Source of the DNA: Bifidobacterium breve
GTDB lineage: Bacteria; Actinomycetota; Thermoleophilia; Solirubrobacterales; Solirubrobacteraceae
Length of the DNA stretch: 64,000 nucleotides
NCBI GenBank assembly: GCA_945881845.1
Contig: CAMCVN010000003.1
Coordinates: forward strand, 1 to 64,000
Direction: 5' to 3'
The number at the start of each line of letters is the position of its first letter. Within the stretch, counting starts at the first letter, position 1. Positions 1 to 7,840 of this stretch are shown piece by piece. The notes below the pieces were generated by a model. The model made no database searches. It was not told the origin of the DNA and worked only from the letters and a program-made list of their open reading frames with translations. Made by a program: the position numbers and the translations under genes.

Positions 1-39
1 CAGCCGCTAGCCGCTCGTCGCTACACTGACGCCTCACTT

Positions 40-112
40 GGGGCTGTAGCTCAGCTGGGAGAGCGCCGCCATGGCATGGCGGAGGTCAGGGGTTCGAGCC
101 CCCTCAGCTCCA
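40..112 (+). tRNA. tRNA-Ala (anticodon GGC)
   Basis: A full cloverleaf can be folded by eye. The acceptor stem is GGGGCTG/CAGCTCC, the D stem GCTC/GAGC, the anticodon stem CCGCC/GGCGG around the loop ATGGCAT (anticodon GGC), and the T arm carries TTCGAGC. The discriminator base is A and the 3' CCA is not encoded. The ORF-track protein that begins at 76 runs through this gene, so its first 20 codons are not coding. Confidence 0.97.
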
Positions 113-135
113 TTGATCGATTGAACGGAGGAGCG

Positions 136-489
136 ATGCTCAGCGGACTACGCACAATCGTCTACCCGGCACCCGACCTCGCGGCGTCCAAAGCTTGGTT
201 CAGCGAGGTTCTCGGCGCCGCCCCGTACTTCGACCAACCCTTCTACGTCGGCTTCGAAGTCGGCGGCTACGAGCTCGGGCTAGACCCAAGCGGAAGCATC
301 GAAGACGGCGCCGTGACCTACTGGGGCGTTGACAACGCCGACAGCGCCCTAGCCGAACTTCTCAGCGCCGGCGCGCCGCCGCACACGCCGGTCCGCGACG
401 TCGGCGAGGGCATTCGCCTCGCCTCCGTCCGCGAACCGGGCGGCGCGATTCTCGGGATCATCGAGAATCCGCACTTCAAGCTGAGCTAA
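136..489 (+). CDS. VOC (glyoxalase/bleomycin-resistance fold) family protein
   Basis: This is a 117-aa single VOC module of the beta-alpha-beta-beta-beta type. It opens with a GLRTIVYPAPDL strand, continues with a KAWFSEVLG helix, and ends with the REPGGAILGIIENP strand typical of the fold. Start at ATG 136 rather than the track's 76, because 76 lies in the tRNA and a strong GGAGGAG ribosome site sits 2-3 bases before 136. VOC proteins include isomerases, dioxygenases and antibiotic-binding proteins, and the substrate here cannot be told. Metal ligands are not clearly conserved: the usual first-strand His is replaced by Tyr. It ends 8 bp before the convergent carbonic anhydrase gene. Confidence 0.8.
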   Translation: MLSGLRTIVYPAPDLAASKAWFSEVLGAAPYFDQPFYVGFEVGGYELGLDPSGSIEDGAVTYWGVDNADSALAELLSAGAPPHTPVRDVGEGIRLASVREPGGAILGIIENPHFKLS

Positions 490-497
490 TCCGCGCG

Positions 498-989
498 CTA
501 AACGACTTCGCGCAGGACGCCGGTCTCTACCTCGTAGACGAAGCCGCGAACGTTGTCCTTGAGAGGGATGAACGGGCTGGCGTGGACGCGGGCGAGCGAC
601 TGGCGAACGTCCTCGTCGACATCGGAGAATGATTCGGCTGCCCACTCCGGCTTGATTCCGACTTCGGCCTGAATTGAGGCTTTGAACTCGTCATCGGTGA
701 AGGTCAGCATTCCGCAATCGGTGTGGTGGATCAGGACGATCTCCTCAGTACCGAGCAGCCGCTGCGAGATCGCGAGCGAGCGAACCTCGTCGTCGGTGAT
801 CACGCCACCTGCGTTGCGAATCACGTGCGCGTCGCCCTCCTCAAGCCCGAGCAAGCCGTAGACGTTGAGCCGGGCGTCCATGCAGGCAACGATCGCGATC
901 TTGCGCGCCGGTGGCATTGGGAGGTCGCCCTTGTCGAAGTTTGCTGTGTACTGCTCAGAGTTGGCGAACAGTTCGTCGGTGACGGTCAT
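498..989 (-). CDS. beta-class carbonic anhydrase
   Basis: 163 aa. The protein interconverts CO2 and bicarbonate. The beta-class zinc ligands are visible as CMDARLN (Cys-x-Asp-x-Arg near residue 36) and HHTDCGM (His-x-x-Cys near residue 88-91). The length fits the short cytoplasmic actinobacterial subclass that includes mycobacterial Rv1284. The start ATG has an AGAGGAAG ribosome site. It is the last gene of the long minus-strand run but has its own roughly 100-bp upstream region with an inverted repeat resembling Rrf2-family operators (see 1051-1077), so separate regulation is likely. In mycobacteria this subclass lies beside sulfate-assimilation genes. No such genes are seen here. Confidence 0.93.
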   Translation of the reverse strand: MTVTDELFANSEQYTANFDKGDLPMPPARKIAIVACMDARLNVYGLLGLEEGDAHVIRNAGGVITDDEVRSLAISQRLLGTEEIVLIHHTDCGMLTFTDDEFKASIQAEVGIKPEWAAESFSDVDEDVRQSLARVHASPFIPLKDNVRGFVYEVETGVLREVV

Positions 990-1015
990 TTTTCAGCTTC
1001 TTCCTCTCGGTTGCG

Positions 1016-1030
1016 GGACCAACAAGGTCC
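1016..1030 (-). promoter_or_regulatory. small perfect hairpin in carbonic anhydrase 5' leader
   Basis: GGACC-AACAA-GGTCC forms a 5-bp stem with a 5-nt loop between the putative operator and the ribosome site of the carbonic anhydrase gene. There is no U-run, so a terminator role is unlikely. It may be a leader structure or chance. Confidence 0.3.
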
Positions 1031-1050
1031 TCGTTTAGAAAGAAAGTAGC

Positions 1051-1077
1051 AATACCTGATCGGAGTTGTCGGGTATT
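1051..1077. promoter_or_regulatory. inverted repeat resembling an Rrf2/IscR-type operator
   Basis: AATACCTGAT-N7-GTCGGGTATT is a 27-bp interrupted palindrome. The arms match at 8 of 10 positions and differ only by C/T transitions. The spacing and the ATACCYGA..TCGGGTAT shape resemble the type-1 site of IscR and operators of other Rrf2-family Fe-S/cysteine sensors. It lies between the apt stop and the carbonic anhydrase start, about 60-90 bases upstream of the latter. No Rrf2 regulator is encoded in the window. Confidence 0.5.
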
Positions 1078-1091
1078 TACGCGGAGAGCGC

Positions 1092-1616
1092 CTAAGTAAA
1101 GCTCACGAGCGTCGTCACAGGGATCCCGGAAAGTGCCTTGCGGCCATCCAACGAAGCGATCTCACTGACGAACGAAGCGCCGATGGGAGTAGCGCCAGCA
1201 CGGATCATCAGCTCGATGAGAGCCGCTGCCGTCCCCCCTGTAGCGAGCAGATCGTCATGGATCAGAACGCGTGCGCCGTCGAGCTCATGGTCGTGGATGT
1301 GGAGCTGCTCGACTCCATATTCGAGCTCGTATTCGGCCGAGCTGGTCTCCGGCGGCAACTTGTTGGGCTTGCGCGCCGGAATGAAGCCAGCGTCAAGCGC
1401 CACGGCCAGTGCCGGGCCGAAGAGAAAACCGCGCGCCTCAGGGGCGATCACGTAATCGACCTCGTCAACAAGCTCGCGGGAGGCGGCGACCAGCTCCGCT
1501 GTCGTCTTCGCAAGCAGCTCTGCGTCGCGCATCACGGGGCCGATGTCGTAGAAGAGGATCCCTGGCTTCGGCCAGTCAGGGGTCGTTGCGAAGTCTTCAG
1601 GCCGTAGCGTCGTCAT
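1092..1616 (-). CDS. apt: adenine phosphoribosyltransferase
   Basis: 174 aa, a normal length. It converts adenine and PRPP to AMP in purine salvage. The PRPP-binding signature VLIHDDLLATGGTA lies near residues 118-131, and the type-I PRTase flexible-loop region (KPNKLPPET) and IAPEARGF segment are present. The N-terminal PDWPKPGILFYDI is the classical Apt opening. The ATG overlaps the 3' end of rsfS by about 20 bp, indicating co-translation in the proA-nadD-rsfS-apt operon. Confidence 0.97.
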   Translation of the reverse strand: MTTLRPEDFATTPDWPKPGILFYDIGPVMRDAELLAKTTAELVAASRELVDEVDYVIAPEARGFLFGPALAVALDAGFIPARKPNKLPPETSSAEYELEYGVEQLHIHDHELDGARVLIHDDLLATGGTAAALIELMIRAGATPIGASFVSEIASLDGRKALSGIPVTTLVSFT

Positions 1617-2016
1617 CGACTAGATCCTCGGCGGGTTCCGGCTCGTCACTGGCGATCGTGCGGCGCGGAACCTCACCCCAGAGCGTTTCGAGCCGGTAGT
1701 ACTCGCGCGTCGCGGGCGTGAAGACGTGCACTACGACGTCGCCGTAATCGAGCAGCACCCAGCTCGCCTCGCCAAGCCCTTCGACGTGGTTTGGCAGCAT
1801 CGCGTGATCGTTCTTCATCCCTTGATGAATTGAGTCGTGGATCGCTTTGACTTGGCGGTCGCTGCGGCCGGTCGCGATCACAAACGCGTCGGTGAAAGCC
1901 GAGGCGCCACTGAGGTCGAGCACAACTAGGTCAACGGCCTTGGGGCCCTGAGCGTAATCGGTGATCAGATCGATCATCTCAGCCGTTGTCATCGGGTTGG
2001 CGGCGGCCGCGCTCAT
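1597..2016 (-). CDS. rsfS: ribosomal silencing factor RsfS
   Basis: 139 aa of the RsfS/Iojap family, which binds ribosomal protein L14 and blocks subunit joining under nutrient limitation. Family features seen are VDLVVLDLSG, TDAFVIATGRSDRQVKAI and GDVVVHVFTPATREYYRLETLW. Start ATG 2016 is preferred over the track's 2025 because it overlaps the nadD stop as ATGA. It has an acidic C-terminal tail after residue 120. The nadD-rsfS pairing is a widely conserved gene order. Confidence 0.95.
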   Translation of the reverse strand: MSAAAANPMTTAEMIDLITDYAQGPKAVDLVVLDLSGASAFTDAFVIATGRSDRQVKAIHDSIHQGMKNDHAMLPNHVEGLGEASWVLLDYGDVVVHVFTPATREYYRLETLWGEVPRRTIASDEPEPAEDLVDDDATA

Positions 2017-2609
2017 CGGTACCAACCTTCGGCGCCAATCAGCTCGCCAACAGGCGCTGGGACGAGATACTCAATCGAACGACCAGCGGCAACGCGCTCA
2101 CGGACCAACGACGACGATATATCTACTCGCGTCATCGTCACGCCAACAACCTCGCTGCCCGGGAAGCCTGCGCTCAGCTCCTCCGCCAGCAGCAGCTCCG
2201 ATTCGCCTTCGCGCGAAACGACGGCAAGGCGAGCCGAGGCCAACACTTCGGCCGGCTCGCGCCAGGAGGGAAACTCAGCGGCGACGTCGTTGCCGACGAT
2301 CAAGGTCAGCTCATCGTCGGGGTTAACTTCGCGCCAGCTGCGCAGCGTGTCGATGCTGTAGGAGGTTCCGCCCCGTTCGACTTCGATTGCGCTCACAGTT
2401 AGCCTTTCGCTTCCATCTACGGCAGCTTGGCAGAGAGCTAGGCGTGCCTGCGGGCCGGGATCGTCGGGCAGGTCGCGGTGGGTCGGCGTGTGCAGTGGGA
2501 TCAAGACGACGCGGTCGAGCTGCAGCTGCTCTGCGGCCTCTTGGGCGCAGATCAGGTGACCGAGATGTGGCGGGTTGAAGCTGCCGCCGAATAGGCCAAC
2601 ATTGCTCAT
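2013..2609 (-). CDS. nadD: nicotinate-nucleotide adenylyltransferase
   Basis: 198 aa. It adenylates nicotinate mononucleotide to deamido-NAD in NAD biosynthesis. The nucleotidyltransferase motifs GLFGGSFNPPHLGH at the N-terminus and ISSSLVRERV near residue 170 are both present. The ATG overlaps the proA stop (ATGA), and its own stop overlaps rsfS in the same way, so the three genes are translationally coupled. Confidence 0.97.
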   Translation of the reverse strand: MSNVGLFGGSFNPPHLGHLICAQEAAEQLQLDRVVLIPLHTPTHRDLPDDPGPQARLALCQAAVDGSERLTVSAIEVERGGTSYSIDTLRSWREVNPDDELTLIVGNDVAAEFPSWREPAEVLASARLAVVSREGESELLLAEELSAGFPGSEVVGVTMTRVDISSSLVRERVAAGRSIEYLVPAPVGELIGAEGWYR

Positions 2610-3877
2610 CCCCGCACGTGCCCATCTCCGCTGATCACGTACTTGAAGGTGCAGAGCTCGCGCAGTCCAATCGGTCCACGTGCGTGAAGCTTCTGCGTCG
2701 AATTGCCGATCTCTGCTCCCATGCCGAACTCGGCCCCGTCGCTGAAGCGGGTAGAGGCGTTGACGTAGACGCAGGCCGCGTCGACGCCAAGCTCGAAAGC
2801 CAGCGCGACCGCAGCGTCGTCAGTGACGATTGCCTCCGAGTGGCCGCTGCCGTATTGCGTGATGTGGTCGATCGCTTCGTCGACCGAGGCGACAACCTTG
2901 ACGGCAAGAATCAGATCAAGGAATTCGGTTGACCAGTCGGCTTCGGTCGCGTCGACGAGCAGTGCCGCGCGCGCAGTGTCGCAATATTCTTTGGTCGCGC
3001 CGTCGGCGCGTACTTCGACCCCGAACGCCAGCATCTGATCGATAATTTGCGGCAGAAACTCGGCTGCAACGTCGCGATGGACCAAGAGCGTCTCGGCGGC
3101 GTTACAGACACCGGGCCGCTGAACCTTTGCGTTGAGCGCGATCGCTGCTGCCTTCTCCAGGTCGGCGCCGCGGTCGACGTAGACATGGCAGTTGCCTGAT
3201 GCGGCGTAGAGGACAGGGATCGTCGCGACCTGCTCGAGCGCCGCCTTGAGCCCTTCTCCGCCGCGTGGAACGATCAGGTCGACGATGCCTTGCTGCGTTG
3301 CCAGCTCCGCGAGCTGATCGCGGCCGCCGCCAACGAGCGTGATCACGGCGCGCGGCAGGCCGACCGACTCGGCAGCGCTGGCGGCGATGCCAACCATCAT
3401 CGCGTTCGAGTTTTCGGCCGTACCGGAGCCACGCAGCAGGCAGGCATTTCCTGACTTGAGGCATAGCGCCGAGGCGTCGATCGTGACATTGGGGCGAGCC
3501 TCATAGACGACGGCAACGACACCGAGCGGCACACGGAGCTTGCGCAACTGCAGGCCATTCTCCAATTGACGCTCTTCGATCAGCTCACCAACCGGGTCGT
3601 CGAGCCTTGCGACCTGGCGCGCGCTGGCAGCGATCGTCGCAATTCTCTCCTGATCCAAGAGCAGACGGTCGAGCAGCGCCGCTGACAAGCCAGCCTCCAC
3701 GCCGGCGGCCAGATCGAGCGCGTTGGCCTCAATCAGCTCATCCGAGCGCTCCTCGAGCGACGTCGCGAGCGCCTCCAGCGCGGCGTCCTTAACTTCGCGC
3801 GGAGCCCGCGCCAAAGCCGGAGCGGCGGCTTTTGCTTCAGCGCACAGCTGCGTGACGGTCGTCAGTTCGGTTGCCAT
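2606..3877 (-). CDS. proA: glutamate-5-semialdehyde dehydrogenase (gamma-glutamyl phosphate reductase)
   Basis: 423 aa. It is the second proline-biosynthesis enzyme and reduces gamma-glutamyl phosphate with NADPH. ALDH-superfamily features are seen: YEARPNVTIDA, KSGNACLLRGSG, and the catalytic-Cys region QRPGVCNAAETLL near residue 250. The C-terminal ARGPIGLRELCTFKYV is diagnostic for ProA. It lies 38 bp downstream of proB in the same orientation. Confidence 0.98.
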   Translation of the reverse strand: MATELTTVTQLCAEAKAAAPALARAPREVKDAALEALATSLEERSDELIEANALDLAAGVEAGLSAALLDRLLLDQERIATIAASARQVARLDDPVGELIEERQLENGLQLRKLRVPLGVVAVVYEARPNVTIDASALCLKSGNACLLRGSGTAENSNAMMVGIAASAAESVGLPRAVITLVGGGRDQLAELATQQGIVDLIVPRGGEGLKAALEQVATIPVLYAASGNCHVYVDRGADLEKAAAIALNAKVQRPGVCNAAETLLVHRDVAAEFLPQIIDQMLAFGVEVRADGATKEYCDTARAALLVDATEADWSTEFLDLILAVKVVASVDEAIDHITQYGSGHSEAIVTDDAAVALAFELGVDAACVYVNASTRFSDGAEFGMGAEIGNSTQKLHARGPIGLRELCTFKYVISGDGHVRG

Positions 3878-3915
3878 CAGCAGAGAGTAGTCAGGGCCAG
3901 CAGCGAGCGCGATCG

Positions 3916-5007
3916 CTAGCCGAGCGCCAGATAGTCGCGGTGGACGGCAGCTTCAGGCGAGCGGCCGATGATCTTCTCAACCTCGTCCGATTTGAGGCCC
4001 GCTACTCGCCCAAGCTCATCGGCCGAGTAGTTGCAGATCCCCTTACCTATCAGACCGCCAGAACCGTGCAGCTCGACCGCGTCTCCCGGCTCAAAGTCAC
4101 CTTCAACGCCGCTGATCCCGACCGGAAGCAGCGAGGCGCCTGCCTCACGCAGAGCCCGCTCAGCGCCGGCATCGAGCGTTAGCGTTCCGCGCGACGGCTT
4201 TGCGTAGCGCAGCCAAAGCTCGAAGCTTGAATAGCGCTCCTCTTGTGCTGCGAAGCGGGTCCCTTCAGGTTCACCGCTAAGCGCGCGTGCGAGTGCTCCC
4301 TCGCGGAGACCACTAGCGACCGTTGTTGGAATCCCGGCCGCCGTCGCCATCTCGGCGGCAACTACCTTGGAGCGCATGCCGCCGGAGCCGAGCCCCGACG
4401 GTGCCTGCCCGATCTCGTATTCGCTCAGCTGCGACGGGTGACTGATCTGATCAACGAGCGGGGCGTTCGGATCTGTCCGCGGGTCGGCTTGGTGGAGCCC
4501 ATCCTGGTTTGTCAGCAGCACGAGCCGATCGGCGCCAACCATGATCGCCACCTGCGCCGCGAGGAAGTCATTGTCGCCGAACGAGATCTCCTCGGTTGCC
4601 GTCGTGTCGTTCTCGTTCACGACCGGCACGACACCCCACTCGAGCAGGCGACCGAGGGTTTGGCGGGCGTTGAGGTAGTGGCTGCGGTGACCGACGTCGA
4701 AGAAGGTCAGCAGCACCTGCGCGCTGGTTATCCCACGCTCGCGCAGCAGCTCGTCGTAAACGCGGTAGAGCTTGCCCTGGCCGACGGCGCTGGCGGCCTG
4801 AAGATCGGCCATCGCTTGCGGGCGCGAACCAAGCTCCAGCACCTCAATCCCACGCGCGATCGCACCGCTCGAAACGATCACGACTGAGTCGCCAGCCTCG
4901 TGGCGGGCGGCAACCTCGTCGCAAACTGCCGTAAGCAGGTCGGCGCGCAGCGCCCCCGCTTCGTCAGCGACGATGTTGGAACCAAGTTTGATCACGTAAC
5001 GAGCCAT
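3916..5007 (-). CDS. proB: glutamate 5-kinase with C-terminal PUA domain
   Basis: 363 aa, matching long-form ProB. The amino-acid kinase domain (1 to about 255) shows VIKLGSNIV, VIVSSGAIARG, VVNENDTTATEE and GSGGMRSKVVAAEMA. A PUA domain follows (about 275-350). It phosphorylates glutamate as the committed, usually proline-inhibited, step. It is followed by proA and preceded by obg with a 26-bp gap. The obg-proB-proA-nadD-rsfS order is common in Gram-positive lineages. Confidence 0.98.
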   Translation of the reverse strand: MARYVIKLGSNIVADEAGALRADLLTAVCDEVAARHEAGDSVVIVSSGAIARGIEVLELGSRPQAMADLQAASAVGQGKLYRVYDELLRERGITSAQVLLTFFDVGHRSHYLNARQTLGRLLEWGVVPVVNENDTTATEEISFGDNDFLAAQVAIMVGADRLVLLTNQDGLHQADPRTDPNAPLVDQISHPSQLSEYEIGQAPSGLGSGGMRSKVVAAEMATAAGIPTTVASGLREGALARALSGEPEGTRFAAQEERYSSFELWLRYAKPSRGTLTLDAGAERALREAGASLLPVGISGVEGDFEPGDAVELHGSGGLIGKGICNYSADELGRVAGLKSDEVEKIIGRSPEAAVHRDYLALG

Positions 5008-5033
5008 TGCCTGCGCAGCGTAGCCGCGAGCGG

Positions 5034-6320
5034 CTAGCCGGGATCCAATTCGAAGACCACGCCAGCGATCGAAACCTCGTCACCGGCTTCAAAGCCAGCC
5101 TCAGTCAGGGCGTCGGTCACGCCCATCCGCCGCAGCCGCTGCTCAACCTGCGCGAGCGCCTCGTCATTCTCGACGTCGTAGCGGGCAAGAAGTCGCTCCA
5201 CAGGCTCACCGCTGACGAGATAACAGCCGTCCTCGAGCTGGTTGACCTTCCATTCGCGCCCCGCCCCAGGTCGAAAGACCTGATGCTCGGCGAGCGTTTC
5301 ACTGGCCGCCAGCTGCGGCACTGCTGCCTCTAGCGGCACGCGCTGCACGAGCGCGTCGGCGAGCGCGTCCAAGCCTTCGCGCGTGGCACTGGAGGTCACT
5401 ACGACCGGGATCTCGTCGCCGAGCCGCGCGCGCCACTGCTCGGCAACCGCGGCCGCCTCGTCGGCCGGTACAAGGTCAGCCTTTGACAGCGCGAGCACAC
5501 GCGGCAGGGCAGCGAGCTCAGCGTTGTAGCGCCCTAGCTCGCTCTCAATCAGCTGATAGTTGGCTTCGGGGTCGCTGCCGTCGAGCGGCGCGAGGTCAAG
5601 AACGTGAACAAGCAGGCGCGTGCGCTCGACGTGGGCGAGGAACTCGTGGCCGAGCCCGGCTCCATCACTGGCGCCCTCAATCAGCCCGGGAATGTCAGCC
5701 AGCACCAGTTGCCTACCGCCGCGGTCGAGCACTCCGAGCTGCGGCTCCAAGGTCGTGAACGGATAATCGCCAACCTTGGCGACGGCTCGCGTCAGCGCCG
5801 AGATCAGCGATGACTTGCCAGCGTTAGGAACGCCGACGAGGCCAACGTCGGCCAGCAGCTTCAGCCGAAGATCGATCCAGAACTCATCGCCGGGCAGGCC
5901 GCGCTCGGAGAAGCGCGGCGTCTGCCTCGTCGAACTCTTGAAGTGGTTGTTGCCACGGCCGCCGGAGCCGCCGCGTGCAACCACGGCGCGGGAACCGGGG
6001 ACGACGAGGTCATGGATCGTCCCGTCGTCAAGCTCCGCGACGGTTCCTGGCGGCACATGGATCTCAAGCGATTTGCCGCCAGCGCCGGAGCGCAGAGCGC
6101 CCTCTCCGTGACCACCGCGACCGGCCTTCAGTTCGTTGCGCCCGGCCAGCGACTGAAGGTCGCGCAGCGAACCGTCACAGATCAGCACTACGTCGCCACC
6201 GCGGCCGCCATCGCCCCCGTCGGGGCCTCCGCGGGGTACGTGAGCTTCGCGGCGGAACGAGAGGCAGCCATCGCCGCCGCGCCCCGCCTGCGCAAAGATG
6301 CGAGCCTTGTCATGAATCAT
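5034..6320 (-). CDS. obg: Obg family GTPase (CgtA) with OCT domain
   Basis: 428 aa. It is a late 50S-assembly and stress-linked GTPase. The domains are an N-terminal glycine-rich Obg fold (about 1-157, with GGPDGGDGGRGGD), a G domain with GVPNAGKSS (G1), DIPGLIEGA (G3) and SKADLV (G4), and a C-terminal OCT domain (about 350-425) as in most actinobacterial Obg proteins. It is divergent from the SDR gene at 6372, with 51 bp between them. Confidence 0.98.
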   Translation of the reverse strand: MIHDKARIFAQAGRGGDGCLSFRREAHVPRGGPDGGDGGRGGDVVLICDGSLRDLQSLAGRNELKAGRGGHGEGALRSGAGGKSLEIHVPPGTVAELDDGTIHDLVVPGSRAVVARGGSGGRGNNHFKSSTRQTPRFSERGLPGDEFWIDLRLKLLADVGLVGVPNAGKSSLISALTRAVAKVGDYPFTTLEPQLGVLDRGGRQLVLADIPGLIEGASDGAGLGHEFLAHVERTRLLVHVLDLAPLDGSDPEANYQLIESELGRYNAELAALPRVLALSKADLVPADEAAAVAEQWRARLGDEIPVVVTSSATREGLDALADALVQRVPLEAAVPQLAASETLAEHQVFRPGAGREWKVNQLEDGCYLVSGEPVERLLARYDVENDEALAQVEQRLRRMGVTDALTEAGFEAGDEVSIAGVVFELDPG

Positions 6321-6371
6321 CGCTAACCAACCCTAGGACCTGCAAGCCACGCAGCCTGAACAGGAGCAGCC

Positions 6372-7073
6372 ATGCCAGACGAAAAAGTGATTCTTATAAC
6401 CGGCGCATCGACTGGAATTGGCGCCGCGACAGCGCGCGCAGCAGCCGCGCTCGGCCACAAGGTCGTACTCGCCGCCCGAAGTGAAGAGAAGCTCGAACAG
6501 GTCGCCGAGGAGTGCGGCGGCAAAGGCAACGCGCTGGCGATCCCGACCGACGTCACAAGCTGGGAAGCGAACGAAGCGCTGGCCGACTCCGCTCTCGCCG
6601 AATTCGGTCGTATCGACGTCGCTTTCGTAAACGCCGGCTTCGGCGGCAAAGGGAGCTTCAGTAAGGATGGGGCCAGCGTCGAACACTGGCGCGAGATGGT
6701 TCTAACGAACGTGCTCGGCACGGCACTAACGATCCGCGCAACGCTCGACGCCGTCAAGGAGTCCAAGGGCCACTACCTACTAACCGGCTCGGTCGCCGGC
6801 CGAGTCGCAATCCCCGGCAGCCTCTACTCATCAACGAAGTGGGCCGTCAACGGCATCGGTCAGTCGCTCCGCGGAGAAATTACCGGCAGCGGCGTCCGCG
6901 TCACACTGATCCACCCCGGCATCGTCGACACCCCGTTCTGGGACAACGGTTCGCCAATCCCCGACGGCCTAACCGACGACGACATTGCCAACTCAGTGCT
7001 CTACGCGATCTCCCAACCCCACCACGTAGACGTAAACGAAATAGTCATCCGCCCCACCTCCCAAGGCGTCTAG
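6372..7073 (+). CDS. short-chain dehydrogenase/reductase (classical SDR)
   Basis: 233 aa. The NAD(P)-binding motif TGASTGIG is near residue 10, the NAG-type motif appears as VNAGFGG, the catalytic Ser is in LTGSVAGR, and the catalytic pair is YSSTK. Substrate unknown. It has a good CAGGAG ribosome site. It is the only plus-strand gene within the minus-strand housekeeping run, inserted between obg and rpmA, which in many bacteria are close neighbours (rplU-rpmA-obg). A later insertion is therefore plausible. Confidence 0.88.
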   Translation: MPDEKVILITGASTGIGAATARAAAALGHKVVLAARSEEKLEQVAEECGGKGNALAIPTDVTSWEANEALADSALAEFGRIDVAFVNAGFGGKGSFSKDGASVEHWREMVLTNVLGTALTIRATLDAVKESKGHYLLTGSVAGRVAIPGSLYSSTKWAVNGIGQSLRGEITGSGVRVTLIHPGIVDTPFWDNGSPIPDGLTDDDIANSVLYAISQPHHVDVNEIVIRPTSQGV

Positions 7074-7109
7074 GCGCAGTAGGGACGGTCGCGGGGCCCG
7101 CTGTCGGCC

Positions 7110-7170
7110 TCGCCGAGCGGGGCGTCCGGCCGCCTTCCAGGCGACCGCACGGACTTCCCCGCCTCGGCGA
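7110..7170. terminator. long nested stem-loop between convergent genes
   Basis: The arms TCGCCGAGCGGGG (7110-7122) and CCCCGCCTCGGCGA (7157-7170) are complementary with one bulged base. Inside them GTCCG/CGGAC and CGCC/GGCG pair around a TTCCA loop, giving about 22 base pairs. An outer CGCAGT/ACTGCG pair (7075-7080 with 7175-7180) extends it. It lies in the 121-bp gap between the SDR stop and the rpmA stop, so it probably acts as a bidirectional terminator. There is no T-tract, as is usual in GC-rich actinobacteria. Confidence 0.65.
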
Positions 7171-7194
7171 ACCGACTGCGGGCACCGCGGCTAC

Positions 7195-7455
7195 CTAGGC
7201 AGCTTCAGTGGTGACAACGTTCACGATGCGGCCACGGCGGCCACGAGTGAACTCGACTACGCCGGGCGCAGTCGCAAAGAGAGTGTGGTCGCGGCCAATG
7301 CCGACGCCGTCACCAGGGCGGAAGACGGTTCCACGCTGGCGCACGATGATCTCGCCGCCGGTTACGGCCTGTCCTGCGAAGACCTTTACGCCAAGTCGCT
7401 TCGACTGTGAGTCGCGACCGTTCCGTGATGAGCCGAGGCCCTTCTTATGTGCCAT
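7195..7455 (-). CDS. rpmA: 50S ribosomal protein L27
   Basis: 86 aa. It opens with [20 protein letters not shown], the typical L27 N-terminus, with no Firmicutes-style cleavable extension. [18 protein letters not shown] and [17 protein letters not shown] follow. L27 reaches the peptidyl-transferase centre of the ribosome. The start is 5 bp downstream of the rplU stop. Confidence 0.98.
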   Translation of the reverse strand: MAHKKGLGSSRNGRDSQSKRLGVKVFAGQAVTGGEIIVRQRGTVFRPGDGVGIGRDHTLFATAPGVVEFTRGRRGRIVNVVTTEAA

Positions 7456-7460
7456 TAGGT

Positions 7461-7826
7461 TTAGGCCTCCTGCGCTTCGGCCTTGGCCGGCGCGCTCTTC
7501 GTTGCGGCGGCACCCGTGCCGGCCTGCTTGATCTCTGTCACTTCGATCCGCGTCAGCTCCTGACGGTGACCGGTGGTGCGCTTGTAGCCGCGCTTGGGCT
7601 TGTACTTGAAGACGCGAATCTTCTCGCCGCGCAGGTGCTCGACGATCTTCGCCTTGACGCTGACCTTCGAGAGCGACGAGGCGTCGAATACGGCGTCATC
7701 TGAGCGGTAGAGCAGCGGCTCTAGTTCAACCGTCGCTCCTTCATCCTCAGGCAGGCGCTCGACGAGAAGGGTTTGCCCCTTCTCGACGCGGTACTGCTTG
7801 CCTCCGGTCTTTACGATCGCGTACAT
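7461..7826 (-). CDS. rplU: 50S ribosomal protein L21
   Basis: 121 aa. [18 protein letters not shown] is the canonical start, and the C-terminal signature is [18 protein letters not shown] short Ala/Lys-rich tail follows. It sits between rng and rpmA in one operon, and the rng-rplU-rpmA order is widely conserved. Confidence 0.98.
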   Translation of the reverse strand: MYAIVKTGGKQYRVEKGQTLLVERLPEDEGATVELEPLLYRSDDAVFDASSLSKVSVKAKIVEHLRGEKIRVFKYKPKRGYKRTTGHRQELTRIEVTEIKQAGTGAAATKSAPAKAEAQEA

Positions 7827-7840
7827 CAGTTCACTCAGCT

